NCBI GenBank assembly: GCA_903848465.1 | Contig: CAINGK010000150.1 | Coordinates: 1-64,000 of the forward strand | Direction: 5' to 3' | DNA from: an uncultured Verrucomicrobiota bacterium | Lineage (GTDB): Bacteria > Verrucomicrobiota > Verrucomicrobiia > Verrucomicrobiales > Verrucomicrobiaceae | Length of the DNA: 64,000 nt | Part shown: positions 32,430-39,760 of the stretch, in pieces | How the letters are laid out: the number at the start of each line of letters is the position of its first letter | How positions within the stretch are numbered: position 1 is the stretch's first letter | Program-made: the position numbers and the translations under genes | The notes under the pieces: generated by a model | The model's database searches: none | The model's input: the letters and a program-made list of their open reading frames with translations, nothing else | What the model was told of the DNA's origin: nothing

Positions 32430-33242
32430 TCATCGCCTTGCACGCCGATACACCGCCGGTGACTCTCCCATGCGTTTGCGAAAATGCTGGGTGAAACTGC
32501 TCGCATCCACAAAGCCGCACTGCTCCGCCACCTCGCTGGCGGTCAGGGTCGTTCGTTCCAGCAGGCGCACCGCCGCCAGCACCCGCGTTTTGATCAGAAA
32601 CTCCTGAGGAGTGATGCCAAACGCGCTTTGAAAGCGTCTTTGCAGTTGCCGCAACGACTGACCGCAGGATTTCGCCACATCTTCAATCAAGAGCGGCTTT
32701 GAGTAGTCATGCCGGATGATCTCCACAGCTTGTGCCACGGTCTGAAACACCGGCAATCTGCGCTCCGCTTCATCAGGACGCCTTAACGTGCCCATCACAC
32801 CCTGCACCCGGCGTTTGGAGTCGAAGAGCGGCAGCTTCGTCACCAGAAACCAGTCCGGGATGCCCTGAGAGTCCCACCACAGCTCAACACGTTCGATCAC
32901 GTCCACCTTGCCGGCCAGGATGCGCTTGTCGTCATCCACATAGGCCTGCGCCATGGTGTCCGGATTCAAGTCGAAGTCCGTGCGCCCGATGATCTCCGAA
33001 TCGTCCGGCATCTGGTAGCGCTGCATCAGCCCATCACTAGCAAACATGAGATGCCCCGCCTTGTTTTTGGCAAAGAAGTAAACTCCCGGGATGTGGTCAA
33101 ACAATCGCTGAAACAGCAACGTCGGGTCCAGCGCGGCCATCCATGCAGCCCGTTGCTTCCTCCAGCGTGCGATTTCCGCCGCCGAGCGCTTGGGGCGCTC
33201 GCGGGGTCTCAGGGGTGCGTCGAATCGCCGGGGGGTCGTCAC
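32430..33242 (-). CDS. AraC family transcriptional regulator with PAS-like sensor domain
   Basis: A regulator of about 270 residues. Residues 45-155 form a PAS-like domain (LFDHIPGVYFFAKNKAGHLMFASDG, GRTDFDL, VDVIERVELW). Residues 170-268 form the AraC double helix-turn-helix, with IEDVAKSCGQSLRQLQRRFQ and ASEVAEQCGFVDASSFTQHFRK. The start is uncertain: GTG at 33242 gives the full protein, while ATG at 33140 would remove a basic leader of 34 residues. It is divergent from the hexulose-phosphate-synthase-like gene. A 25-base element in that gap recurs upstream of the large operon at 37554, so this protein is the best candidate to control both. Confidence 0.88.
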   Translation of the reverse strand: MTTPRRFDAPLRPRERPKRSAAEIARWRKQRAAWMAALDPTLLFQRLFDHIPGVYFFAKNKAGHLMFASDGLMQRYQMPDDSEIIGRTDFDLNPDTMAQAYVDDDKRILAGKVDVIERVELWWDSQGIPDWFLVTKLPLFDSKRRVQGVMGTLRRPDEAERRLPVFQTVAQAVEIIRHDYSKPLLIEDVAKSCGQSLRQLQRRFQSAFGITPQEFLIKTRVLAAVRLLERTTLTASEVAEQCGFVDASSFTQHFRKRMGESPAVYRRARR

Positions 33243-33289
33243 AAGGCACAGAATGGCGTAGCGCTGAAAGTGCGCAACTTCCCTCCTGT

Positions 33290-33314
33290 CGCATTTCGCA
33301 TGATCTTTGTCGTG
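33290..33314 (+). promoter_or_regulatory. Shared 25-base element, operon A copy
   Basis: CGCATTTCGCA, four variable bases, then CTTTGTCGTG; 21 of 25 bases match the copy at 37494-37518. It lies 46 bases before the ATG of the aldolase gene, in the gap that also serves the divergent AraC-type regulator. A possible -10, TTAATC at 33336, sits 23 bases after the TTGTCG within the element, the same distance as in the other copy. It is probably an operator or activator site. Confidence 0.6.
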
Positions 33315-33360
33315 ACGACACGGCTTGGTTCTGCGTTAATCTGGCACTCACCAACCGCCC

Positions 33361-34059
33361 ATGAAACCCATCGTTCAAATTTCCCTCGACCTCACCAACA
33401 TCGACGAAGCGCTCGAAACCGCCGCCATGGCCCTGCGCGCCGGCGTGGACTGGCTCGAAGCTGGCACACCGCTCATCCTGGCTGAAGGCCTGCACGGTGT
33501 CCGCGCCCTGAGAAAAGCCTTCACAAACATCCCGATCGTCGCCGACCTCAAAACGATGGACGGCGGCTATCTCGAAGCTGAAATGATGGCCAAGGCCGGA
33601 GCCACCCACGTCGTCGTCATGGCCCGTGCGCATGCCGAAACGGTGAAATGCGTTGTAAAGGCTGGCAAAGACTTTGGCTGCAAGGTCATGGGCGACAACA
33701 TGATCTCTGAGAACATGATCGACGGAGCCAAATGGCTGGAAGATCTCGGCTGCGACTACGTGATTCATCACATCGGTTACGACGAGCGCCGCGGCATCGC
33801 TGCCGCTGGCAAACGCATGCCAAGCCCGCTGGATCAGCTCCGCGAAGTCGTCAACGCCGTCAAAATCCCGGTTCAGGCTGTCGGCGGCCTCAGCTTGGAG
33901 CAGGCCATTCAGTGCCCCAAATATGGCGCTCCGCTTGTCGTCCTCGGTGCCCCGCTCACCATCGACGCCGACGCCTTCAAGACGGCAGACGGCAATCTCG
34001 AAGCTTCGCTGCGTATGATTTGCGAAGCCGTGCACGCTCAGGACGTTCCTGCTTTTTAA
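33361..34059 (+). CDS. Hexulose-6-phosphate synthase-like aldolase/decarboxylase
   Basis: A 232-residue TIM barrel of the orotidine-phosphate-decarboxylase suprafamily (HPS/KGPDC group). The catalytic DxKxxD is ADLKTMDGG (Asp62, Lys64, Asp67), preceded by the typical LEAGTPLILAEG. Members make hexulose 6-phosphate from formaldehyde and ribulose 5-phosphate, or decarboxylate 3-keto-L-gulonate 6-phosphate. Here it sits in a sugar-catabolic regulon, so a decarboxylase or retro-aldol role on an oxidised sugar phosphate is also possible. It is the first gene of operon A, under the shared 25-base element. Confidence 0.85.
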   Translation: MKPIVQISLDLTNIDEALETAAMALRAGVDWLEAGTPLILAEGLHGVRALRKAFTNIPIVADLKTMDGGYLEAEMMAKAGATHVVVMARAHAETVKCVVKAGKDFGCKVMGDNMISENMIDGAKWLEDLGCDYVIHHIGYDERRGIAAAGKRMPSPLDQLREVVNAVKIPVQAVGGLSLEQAIQCPKYGAPLVVLGAPLTIDADAFKTADGNLEASLRMICEAVHAQDVPAF

Positions 34060-34091
34060 TTCAATTCATTTCATTTTCCGGCATTCAAAAA

Positions 34092-34121
34092 AATTCGCGG
34101 ATATTCGTGACCATTCGCGTT
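34092..34121 (+). repeat. 30-base repeat, left copy
   Basis: ATTCG occurs at 34093, 34103 and 34113, so the repeat is built of decamers. 28 of 30 bases match the reverse complement of 34525-34554, and 26 of 30 match 34586-34615. It ends six bases before the ATG of the GxxExxY gene. Confidence 0.85.
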
Positions 34122-34127
34122 GAGACC

Positions 34128-34502
34128 ATGGACTTCCAAGACGGCACCTACGAGATCATTGGCAGCGCCATGCGCGTCCACAGATCTCTAGGTCCCGGCC
34201 TGCATGAAAAACCGTATGAGAACGCGCTGGTTCTTGATCTGCAGAGCATCGGCATCCAGGTGCAACAGCAGCGCGCCTATCCTATTCGCTATCTCAACTC
34301 CATCGTCGGCGACTGCATTCCTGATATAACCGTCAACGACTCTGTACTTGTCGATGCAAAATCCATCGACACCATCGGTGAAAATGAGATGGCCCAAATG
34401 CTCAATTATTTGCGCATCGCACGACTTGAAGTCGGTCTGATCATTAACTTCAAGAATCCCAAGCTGGAGTGGGTCAGAAAAGTCAAAACCCAGCCGGAAT
34501 AA
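34128..34502 (+). CDS. GxxExxY protein (PD-(D/E)xK nuclease-like)
   Basis: A 124-residue protein of the GxxExxY family. The name motif is GLHEKPY (residues 24-30), after VHRSLGP. A possible PD-(D/E)xK core is IPDITV (Asp66) and VDAK (Asp76, Lys78), though most members have Glu where Asp76 lies. The ending ARLEVGLIINFKNPKLEWVRKV is typical. These proteins are widespread in Verrucomicrobia and related phyla, often in many copies and embedded between unrelated genes, and their function is unknown. Inverted repeats flank it closely, and it interrupts operon A. Confidence 0.9.
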   Translation: MDFQDGTYEIIGSAMRVHRSLGPGLHEKPYENALVLDLQSIGIQVQQQRAYPIRYLNSIVGDCIPDITVNDSVLVDAKSIDTIGENEMAQMLNYLRIARLEVGLIINFKNPKLEWVRKVKTQPE

Positions 34503-34524
34503 CTTTTTCACTCATTATACTTTC

Positions 34525-34554
34525 AACGCGAATGATCACGAATAGCCGCGAATT
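34525..34554 (-). repeat. 30-base repeat, inverted right copy
   Basis: Begins 22 bases after the GxxExxY stop. It is the reverse complement of the left copy with two mismatches. Directly after it, a short fragment of the repeat (ATCGCGAATT) follows. Confidence 0.85.
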
Positions 34555-34585
34555 ATCGCGAATTCAGAACTCTCTTATTCGAGCC

Positions 34586-34615
34586 AATTCGTGGATATTC
34601 GTGTTCATTCACGTT
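34586..34615 (+). repeat. 30-base repeat, third copy, direct orientation
   Basis: Same orientation as the left copy, with four mismatches. It lies 34 bases before the start of the alcohol dehydrogenase gene and so becomes part of its leader. Confidence 0.8.
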
Positions 34616-34649
34616 AACACCTCTTTCAACCTCTCTCAATAACCACCCC

Positions 34650-35675
34650 ATGAAATCCGCCGCCGTCGTCAATTACGCGCCTGAAAAAGGCTCCGTCGAA
34701 ATCCGTGAAATCGAAACGCCCACCATTGGCAGCGAGGACGTGCTCCTCGAAGTCGCCAATGTCGGTGTTTGTGGCTCCGATCTGCACCAGTGGACCGCCG
34801 ACCACTCCTGGCCGGTGAACTACCCGGTCGTGCTCGGCCATGAGTTCGGCGGACGCATCGTCGAAGTCGGCAAGGATGTGGAAGGCTGGAAGGAGGGCGA
34901 CCGCGTCGTCTCCGAAACCGCCGCCATCATCAGCCCGAACAATCCGATGACGAAGCGGGGTCTCTACAACCTGGACCCCACTCGCAAGGGCTTCGGCTAC
35001 GGCGTGAACGGTGCAATGACGAAGTATGTGCGCGTGCCTAGCCGCATCTTGCATCATGTGCCAGATCAGCTCCCCTTTGAGCAGGCCTGCCTCACCGAAC
35101 CCTGCTGCGTGGCCTACAGTGCCGTGGTGAAGAACGCAAACATCGAGCCCGGAGACCGCGTCGTCGTACTCGGCCCAGGCACCATCGGCATTCTCTGTGC
35201 TGCTATGGCACGCCTTTGTGGTGCACAGGTCGCCATTGTCGGCCTGCCGCAGGATGCGCATCGTTTGGAAATCGCGAAGCAGTATGGCTGCGAAGTCATC
35301 ATTGGCGATGCCAAGCCCTGGGCCACCGCTCGCGACGGCCTGGGTTGCGATGGAGTGATTGACGCTGCAGGTGCGAGCGTCACGCTGAAGATCGCGCTCG
35401 ACATCGTGCGCCCGGCTGGATGGATCAGCAAAGTCGGCTGGGGTCCTCAGCCGCTCGGATTCAACCTTGATCCGCTGGTGCAGAAGAACATCACGCTGCA
35501 AGGCAGCTTCAGCCACAACTGGCCGATCTGGGAGCGCGTCATCGCCCTGCTCAGCAGCGGTCAGTTTGATGTGAAGCCAATTATTGGTGGTGTCTGGCCT
35601 GTGACCGAGTGGCACGAAGCCTTTGAGAAGATGCACAAGGGCGAAGTCGTGAAGAGCGTGCTGCGTCCGGTCTGA
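34650..35675 (+). CDS. Zinc-binding alcohol dehydrogenase family protein
   Basis: A 341-residue medium-chain dehydrogenase of the sorbitol or threonine dehydrogenase type. The catalytic-zinc ligands are Cys41 (VGVCGSDLH) and His64-Glu65 (GHEFGG), with a later Glu in LTEPCCVAYSA. The NAD-binding Gly motif is VVVLGPGTIGIL. The four-Cys structural zinc lobe normally near residues 90-112 is absent; that region reads SPNNPMTKRGLYNLDP. It probably oxidises a polyol or sugar alcohol. It belongs to operon A, separated from the aldolase by the GxxExxY cassette. Confidence 0.9.
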   Translation: MKSAAVVNYAPEKGSVEIREIETPTIGSEDVLLEVANVGVCGSDLHQWTADHSWPVNYPVVLGHEFGGRIVEVGKDVEGWKEGDRVVSETAAIISPNNPMTKRGLYNLDPTRKGFGYGVNGAMTKYVRVPSRILHHVPDQLPFEQACLTEPCCVAYSAVVKNANIEPGDRVVVLGPGTIGILCAAMARLCGAQVAIVGLPQDAHRLEIAKQYGCEVIIGDAKPWATARDGLGCDGVIDAAGASVTLKIALDIVRPAGWISKVGWGPQPLGFNLDPLVQKNITLQGSFSHNWPIWERVIALLSSGQFDVKPIIGGVWPVTEWHEAFEKMHKGEVVKSVLRPV

Positions 35676-35707
35676 GCGTCGGATCAACTCCATCCTTTTT
35701 GAATTGC

Positions 35708-36658
35708 ATGAGCATTCGACTTCTGACGGCTCTCACGCTGTTCGTATGTGGCTGCATGGCTTCAGCGCAGACACCCAAGCCTTCGGTCTGGATCAGTCCG
35801 CCGGGGCAGGACAAGTGCCTGGCGTTCCGCCAGTTGTTTGAGCAGCCCGATGCGTGGAAGGAAACTCGGGCGGTGACGGATGTGCTGTTTATCACTGACC
35901 TGAACCTGCAGCGCCATTTTACCGATGATGAACTGCGCAAGTGGTTCGGCATGATGAAGGAGTGGAAGCTGAAACTGGCGATGGAGGTCGGCGCGGTGAA
36001 GCCCTGGGGGCAAACCGGCGAAAAATGCTTCAACGCCGAGCGCAAGAACTGGGAGCGGCTGCAAAGCCTGGGGGCTAATCTGTATGCCATCGCCATGGAT
36101 GAGCCGCTGGTCTGCGCCCGCGAGCAGATCCATCAGAGCGATGAGTATGCGATGAAGGAAACCGCCAATTACATCGCGCTGGTGCGCCAGCATTTTCCAG
36201 ATGTGCTGATTGGCGACATCGAGGCCTATCCATCCTTCAGCATCGAAGAGCACCGCAAATGGATCGATGGCCTGCAGCAGCAACTCGCCGAGAAGAAGGT
36301 ACGCGGGCTCGACTTCTACCGCCTGGATGTGGACTGGCTGCGCTTCAATGTACAGCAGAAGGGCTCATGGAAAGAAGTGCGGCAGTTGGAACTGTTCTGC
36401 CGCCAAAAGAAGCTGCCTTTCTCCCTGATTTACTGGGCCTCCGGTTATCCCTCCATGCAGAAGCGTGGCTTTGCCGACGACAGCACCTGGTACACCTCCA
36501 TCATGCAGCAGGGCTATGATTACGCCGCCGTGGATGGCAGGCCGGACCACATCGTGATCGAGAGCTGGGTGAGCGCCCCGTCCCAATGCCTGCCCGAAAC
36601 GGGCAACTGGACCTTCACCCGCTCGGTGCTGGACTTTGTGAAGAAGTTCGTCAAATAG
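35708..36658 (+). CDS. Secreted protein of unknown function, TIM-barrel-like
   Basis: A 316-residue exported protein (signal MSIRLLTALTLFVCGCMASAQ, with a possible but non-standard lipid Cys). Alternating strands and helices such as AVTDVLFITDLNLQ, WKLKLAMEVGAVKPWG, ANLYAIAMDEPLV and VRGLDFYRLDVDWLRFNVQQ suggest a barrel like a glycoside hydrolase. The MDEPL segment could place a carboxylate at the end of a strand. I do not recognise a family. It lies between the alcohol dehydrogenase and the concanavalin-like gene in operon A. Confidence 0.75.
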   Translation: MSIRLLTALTLFVCGCMASAQTPKPSVWISPPGQDKCLAFRQLFEQPDAWKETRAVTDVLFITDLNLQRHFTDDELRKWFGMMKEWKLKLAMEVGAVKPWGQTGEKCFNAERKNWERLQSLGANLYAIAMDEPLVCAREQIHQSDEYAMKETANYIALVRQHFPDVLIGDIEAYPSFSIEEHRKWIDGLQQQLAEKKVRGLDFYRLDVDWLRFNVQQKGSWKEVRQLELFCRQKKLPFSLIYWASGYPSMQKRGFADDSTWYTSIMQQGYDYAAVDGRPDHIVIESWVSAPSQCLPETGNWTFTRSVLDFVKKFVK

Positions 36659-36713
36659 CCTGTGTGATGGACGGTGCCCGGACGTTCTTCTTTTCTTCAC
36701 CCACCCAACAGCC

Positions 36714-37391
36714 ATGAAATCCATTCTCTGTCTTGCCTTGCTTTCCACCGCCGCGTTTGCGGTTGATTATCCACGCGTCATTTTTTCGGATGACTTCGCC
36801 GCCGACGGTTTCGGCAAGGCCTGGGGCCACTACAAGAGCTCCAGCGTGGTGAAAGACGGCGTGCTCGTGGGCATCACGGCGCCGGAGTCGGATCATGCGG
36901 CGGTGGATGTGATCAAAATCGAGCCTGAGACGGATCTGGAAGTGTCGGTGAAGTTCCAGTTCGTCAGCGATCAGGCAAAGGGCTTCAATGTCTGGCTTGA
37001 TGACAGGGACTACAAAGGCTCGCACGCTGGGCACATTTGCAGCATTTCGGTGAATCCGAAGGCAGTTGTGGTTGCCGATGCCAAGGCTGGCACCTTCAGC
37101 AACGACATCTACACCCGCAAGAAGACGGTCCCACCCACGCTGACCGACGAGGACAAGGCCAACATGCTCAAGTGGACGAAGTCGGTGCCCACCATGGTGT
37201 CACTCAAAGAGTGGCACACACTCACCGTGCGCACCCAGAACGATGTGGTCGAAACGAGCATCGACGGCAAGGTCGTCAGCAGCTTCCAGTCTCCCGGTGT
37301 CGCGCATGATCACAAGACGGTCGTGAGTCTCACCACCAACCGCGTTGACGTGATTTACGACGACTTCAGTATCAAGGGCGTGGCGAAATAA
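36714..37391 (+). CDS. Secreted concanavalin-like protein (DUF1080-like)
   Basis: A 225-residue exported protein (signal MKSILCLALLSTAAFA). It shows a beta-sandwich pattern with FSDDFAADGFGKAWGHYKSS at the start, KEWHTLTVRTQNDVVETSIDGKVV near the end and a closing DVIYDDFSIKG. This is the fold of the DUF1080/3-keto-disaccharide hydrolase group, though the match is weaker than for a typical member. The likely role is glycan binding or hydrolysis. It is the last gene of operon A, with a strong terminator 27 bases downstream. Confidence 0.75.
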   Translation: MKSILCLALLSTAAFAVDYPRVIFSDDFAADGFGKAWGHYKSSSVVKDGVLVGITAPESDHAAVDVIKIEPETDLEVSVKFQFVSDQAKGFNVWLDDRDYKGSHAGHICSISVNPKAVVVADAKAGTFSNDIYTRKKTVPPTLTDEDKANMLKWTKSVPTMVSLKEWHTLTVRTQNDVVETSIDGKVVSSFQSPGVAHDHKTVVSLTTNRVDVIYDDFSIKGVAK

Positions 37392-37417
37392 CAGGCTCCC
37401 GGAAATTGATGATTTTG

Positions 37418-37452
37418 ACGCCGAGGCTGGCATTGGCCTCGGCGTTTTTTTT
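37418..37452 (+). terminator. Intrinsic terminator of operon A
   Basis: A perfect 10-bp stem (ACGCCGAGGC with GCCTCGGCGT) around an 8-base loop is followed by eight T residues. Confidence 0.92.
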
Positions 37453-37493
37453 GCAAATGGATCTGACCTTAATTCCAAGCCTTGCGGCATTGG

Positions 37494-37518
37494 CGCATTT
37501 CGCACAGACTTTGTCGTG
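37494..37518 (+). promoter_or_regulatory. Shared 25-base element, operon B copy
   Basis: CGCATTTCGCA, four variable bases, then CTTTGTCGTG, as at 33290-33314. It lies between the operon A terminator and the first gene of operon B, 35 bases before the ATG at 37554. TTATGC at 37540 is at the same distance as TTAATC in the other copy and could be the -10; if so, the mRNA leader is very short. Confidence 0.6.
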
Positions 37519-37553
37519 GAACTGCAGGGCGTGTCTCCGTTATGCTCACCGTC

Positions 37554-38951
37554 ATGAATCCCAATCCAACCAGCAGTGACCCGAGCACGCGCCGTGCCTT
37601 CGTGAAGGCGTCTGCCGTCGCAGCGGTGGCACCCATGGCATCTGCGGTGGCGGCGGATCAGGTGCTTGTGAAGGCACCGATGCGCGAGATCGAGACGGAT
37701 GTGCTGGTGTGTGGTGGTGGGTGCGCAGGCACGGCGGCGGCACTGAGCGCGGCACGCAATGGCGCAAAGACGATGCTGGTGGAAAAGGCCCCGTTCGCGG
37801 GCGGCATTATCACCAGCGTGGGACTGCCCTACTTTGATGGCATTGCCGACATCACAACGCATCGCGTTGTCGTTCGTGGCATTGCTCTGGAGTTGCTGGC
37901 AAAGACGGGCGTGTGCAAGGCGGATGCCAAGGAGATCAAACCGCACAATCCCACCATCCCGAATACCTTTGAGTTCAAAGTTCTGCTGGACCGCGAACTG
38001 CAGGCCTGCGGCGATAAACTGACGGTGCTGTTCAATTCCTTCGTGTGTGATGCGGAGTCTGCGAACGGCCGTGTGACCTCGGTGGTGATCGCCAACAAGG
38101 ACGGGCTGGTCCGCATCAAGCCCAAGGTGGTGATTGACTGCACCGGCGATGCCGACGTGGCCGCCCGTGCGGGAGCTCCCACCGAACAAAGCGCCGAGGT
38201 GCAGCCGCTGACGCTGCATTTCCGCATTGGCAAGGTCCAGCGCGTGCCAGACATCAGCAAACTCTGCCGCGCTGCGCTGGTGAAAGCGCAGGAACTGGGT
38301 GAACTGCCGCACTTCTATGGACCGGGCGTGATGTTCATGTACTCCAACGACGAGGTTTACATCCATGGTGTGCGTGTTCCTGCGAATCCCACCGATGCCG
38401 CGGATCTGAGCCGCGCCGAGATGCAGGGCCGGGCCGATGCGCTGGCCATGCACCGCGCGTGGAAGCGTGACATTCCCGCTTTTGCGGACTCCTATTTTCT
38501 TGAAGCCTATCCGTGGATCGGCGTGCGTGAGTCGCGCCGCCTCATCGGCCAGCACATTTTGAACGAGGAGGAAATCATGCAGGGGCGGCGCTTTGACGAC
38601 GCCATCGCCACCGGCTGCTGGTATCTCGATCTGCACCCGAACAAGACTGTCGTCGGCAGTGCGAATGACTTTGACCCCAAGAAGGTGCAGCCCGGGCCTT
38701 ATGACATACCGTATCGCTCGCTCGTGCCGCAGCAGATCGAAAACCTGCTCGTCGCAGGCCGGTGCCACAGTGCCACACGAGGGGCCCATGCCTCCACGCG
38801 CGTGACTGTCACCGCCATGGCACTCGGCGAGGCGGCAGGTTGTGCGGCGGCGATGAGCTTGAAGCAGAAAACTTCGGTGGCGTCGCTTAATGGTCAACGG
38901 GTGCGCGAAACTCTCTCTCAACAAAATTCCGGTCCTTTTACTGATTCCTAA
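37554..38951 (+). CDS. Tat-exported FAD-dependent oxidoreductase
   Basis: A 465-residue flavoprotein of the FAD-dependent oxidoreductase family (PF12831 type). The N-terminus has a Tat signal, with twin Arg in STRRAFVKAS (Arg13-Arg14) and a hydrophobic Ala-rich stretch to about residue 34. FAD is bound at DVLVCGGGCAGTAAALSAA (GGGCAG 54-59), and VVIDCTGDADVAAR and LLVAGRCHSATRGAHASTR are typical of the family. It probably oxidises a sugar in the periplasm. An ATG four codons upstream overlaps the supposed -10. It is the first gene of operon B, only three bases from the SDR gene. Confidence 0.9.
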   Translation: MNPNPTSSDPSTRRAFVKASAVAAVAPMASAVAADQVLVKAPMREIETDVLVCGGGCAGTAAALSAARNGAKTMLVEKAPFAGGIITSVGLPYFDGIADITTHRVVVRGIALELLAKTGVCKADAKEIKPHNPTIPNTFEFKVLLDRELQACGDKLTVLFNSFVCDAESANGRVTSVVIANKDGLVRIKPKVVIDCTGDADVAARAGAPTEQSAEVQPLTLHFRIGKVQRVPDISKLCRAALVKAQELGELPHFYGPGVMFMYSNDEVYIHGVRVPANPTDAADLSRAEMQGRADALAMHRAWKRDIPAFADSYFLEAYPWIGVRESRRLIGQHILNEEEIMQGRRFDDAIATGCWYLDLHPNKTVVGSANDFDPKKVQPGPYDIPYRSLVPQQIENLLVAGRCHSATRGAHASTRVTVTAMALGEAAGCAAAMSLKQKTSVASLNGQRVRETLSQQNSGPFTDS

Positions 38952-38954
38952 CAC

Positions 38955-39755
38955 ATGTCCCGTCTTCAAAACAAAGTCATCATCGTCACCGGCAGCGTCA
39001 CCGGCATCGGTAAAGCCATCGCCAAACGCTGCGTTGCTGAGGGAGCCCGCGTGCTCATTCATGGTCTTGAGCAGGATCTTGGCGATCAAACTGTCGCTGA
39101 ACTCGGCGCTGAAAACGCCACACTCGTCATCAAGGATCTTGCTGACGAAGCAGCACCGCAATTACTGGTGGATCAAGCCATCAAGGCTTTTGGCAAAATC
39201 GATGCCGTGGTGAACAACGCCGCACAGGTGGGCGCGGGGAACCTACAGACCACGGACGGTGCTTGGTTTCGCCGCATGCTGGAGATCAACTGCGTCGTTC
39301 CTTACCTCATCATCCGTGCCGCGCTTCCGCACCTTCGAGAAACGCATGGCAACATCATCAACATTGGCAGCGTCAATGCCTACAGCGGAGAGCCCAACCT
39401 CATGCCTTACAGCGTCAGCAAGGGCGCCCTCATGACGCTGACGCGCAATCTGGGCGACACGCTCATGCGCGAGGACGGTGTGCGGGTGAACCAGATCAAT
39501 CCCGGCTGGGTGCTCACGGAAAACGAGGCGAAGCGCAAACGCGAACACGGCCTGCGTGAAGACTGGTATGCCGATCTACCCAAGGTCTATGCTCCCTCAG
39601 GACGCATCATCTGGCCCGATGAGATCGCCGCATGCGCCGCCTGGCTGCTGGCCGATGAATGCGGTCCCATCAGCGGCCAGGTGTTCGACTTGGAACAGTA
39701 TCCCTTCATCGGCCGCAATCCGCCCAAAGACACCACCACCATTCCCTCCAAATAA
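38955..39755 (+). CDS. Short-chain dehydrogenase/reductase
   Basis: A 266-residue SDR. The cofactor motif is TGSVTGIG (12-19), the stabilising NNAA is at 87-90, and the catalytic residues are Ser139, Tyr152 and Lys156 (YSVSK). The C-terminus DECGPISGQVFDLEQYPFIGRNPP is longer than usual and may shape the substrate site. It has no signal and is cytoplasmic. It is likely to act on the oxidised sugar passed on by the neighbouring enzymes. Confidence 0.92.
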   Translation: MSRLQNKVIIVTGSVTGIGKAIAKRCVAEGARVLIHGLEQDLGDQTVAELGAENATLVIKDLADEAAPQLLVDQAIKAFGKIDAVVNNAAQVGAGNLQTTDGAWFRRMLEINCVVPYLIIRAALPHLRETHGNIINIGSVNAYSGEPNLMPYSVSKGALMTLTRNLGDTLMREDGVRVNQINPGWVLTENEAKRKREHGLREDWYADLPKVYAPSGRIIWPDEIAACAAWLLADECGPISGQVFDLEQYPFIGRNPPKDTTTIPSK

Positions 39756-39760
39756 CCACC

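Larger units (their letters stand above)
34092..34554 (+). mobile_element. Putative GxxExxY cassette bounded by inverted 30-base repeats
   Basis: A 463-base unit made of a left 30-base repeat (34092-34121), a single small nuclease-like gene (34128-34502) and an inverted right repeat (34525-34554). It sits between two genes of operon A. No transposase is inside, so movement would have to use other machinery. It is called mobile because of its boundaries and placement only. Confidence 0.5.

Noticed and set aside
34092-34615. CRISPR-like array from the 30-base repeats
   Set aside because: Only three copies exist, one is inverted, spacing is unequal (a gene lies in one interval) and no cas genes are near.
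37200-39161. A 653-codon open frame on the minus strand
   Set aside because: It is antisense to the flavoprotein, SDR and terminator, and has no motif.
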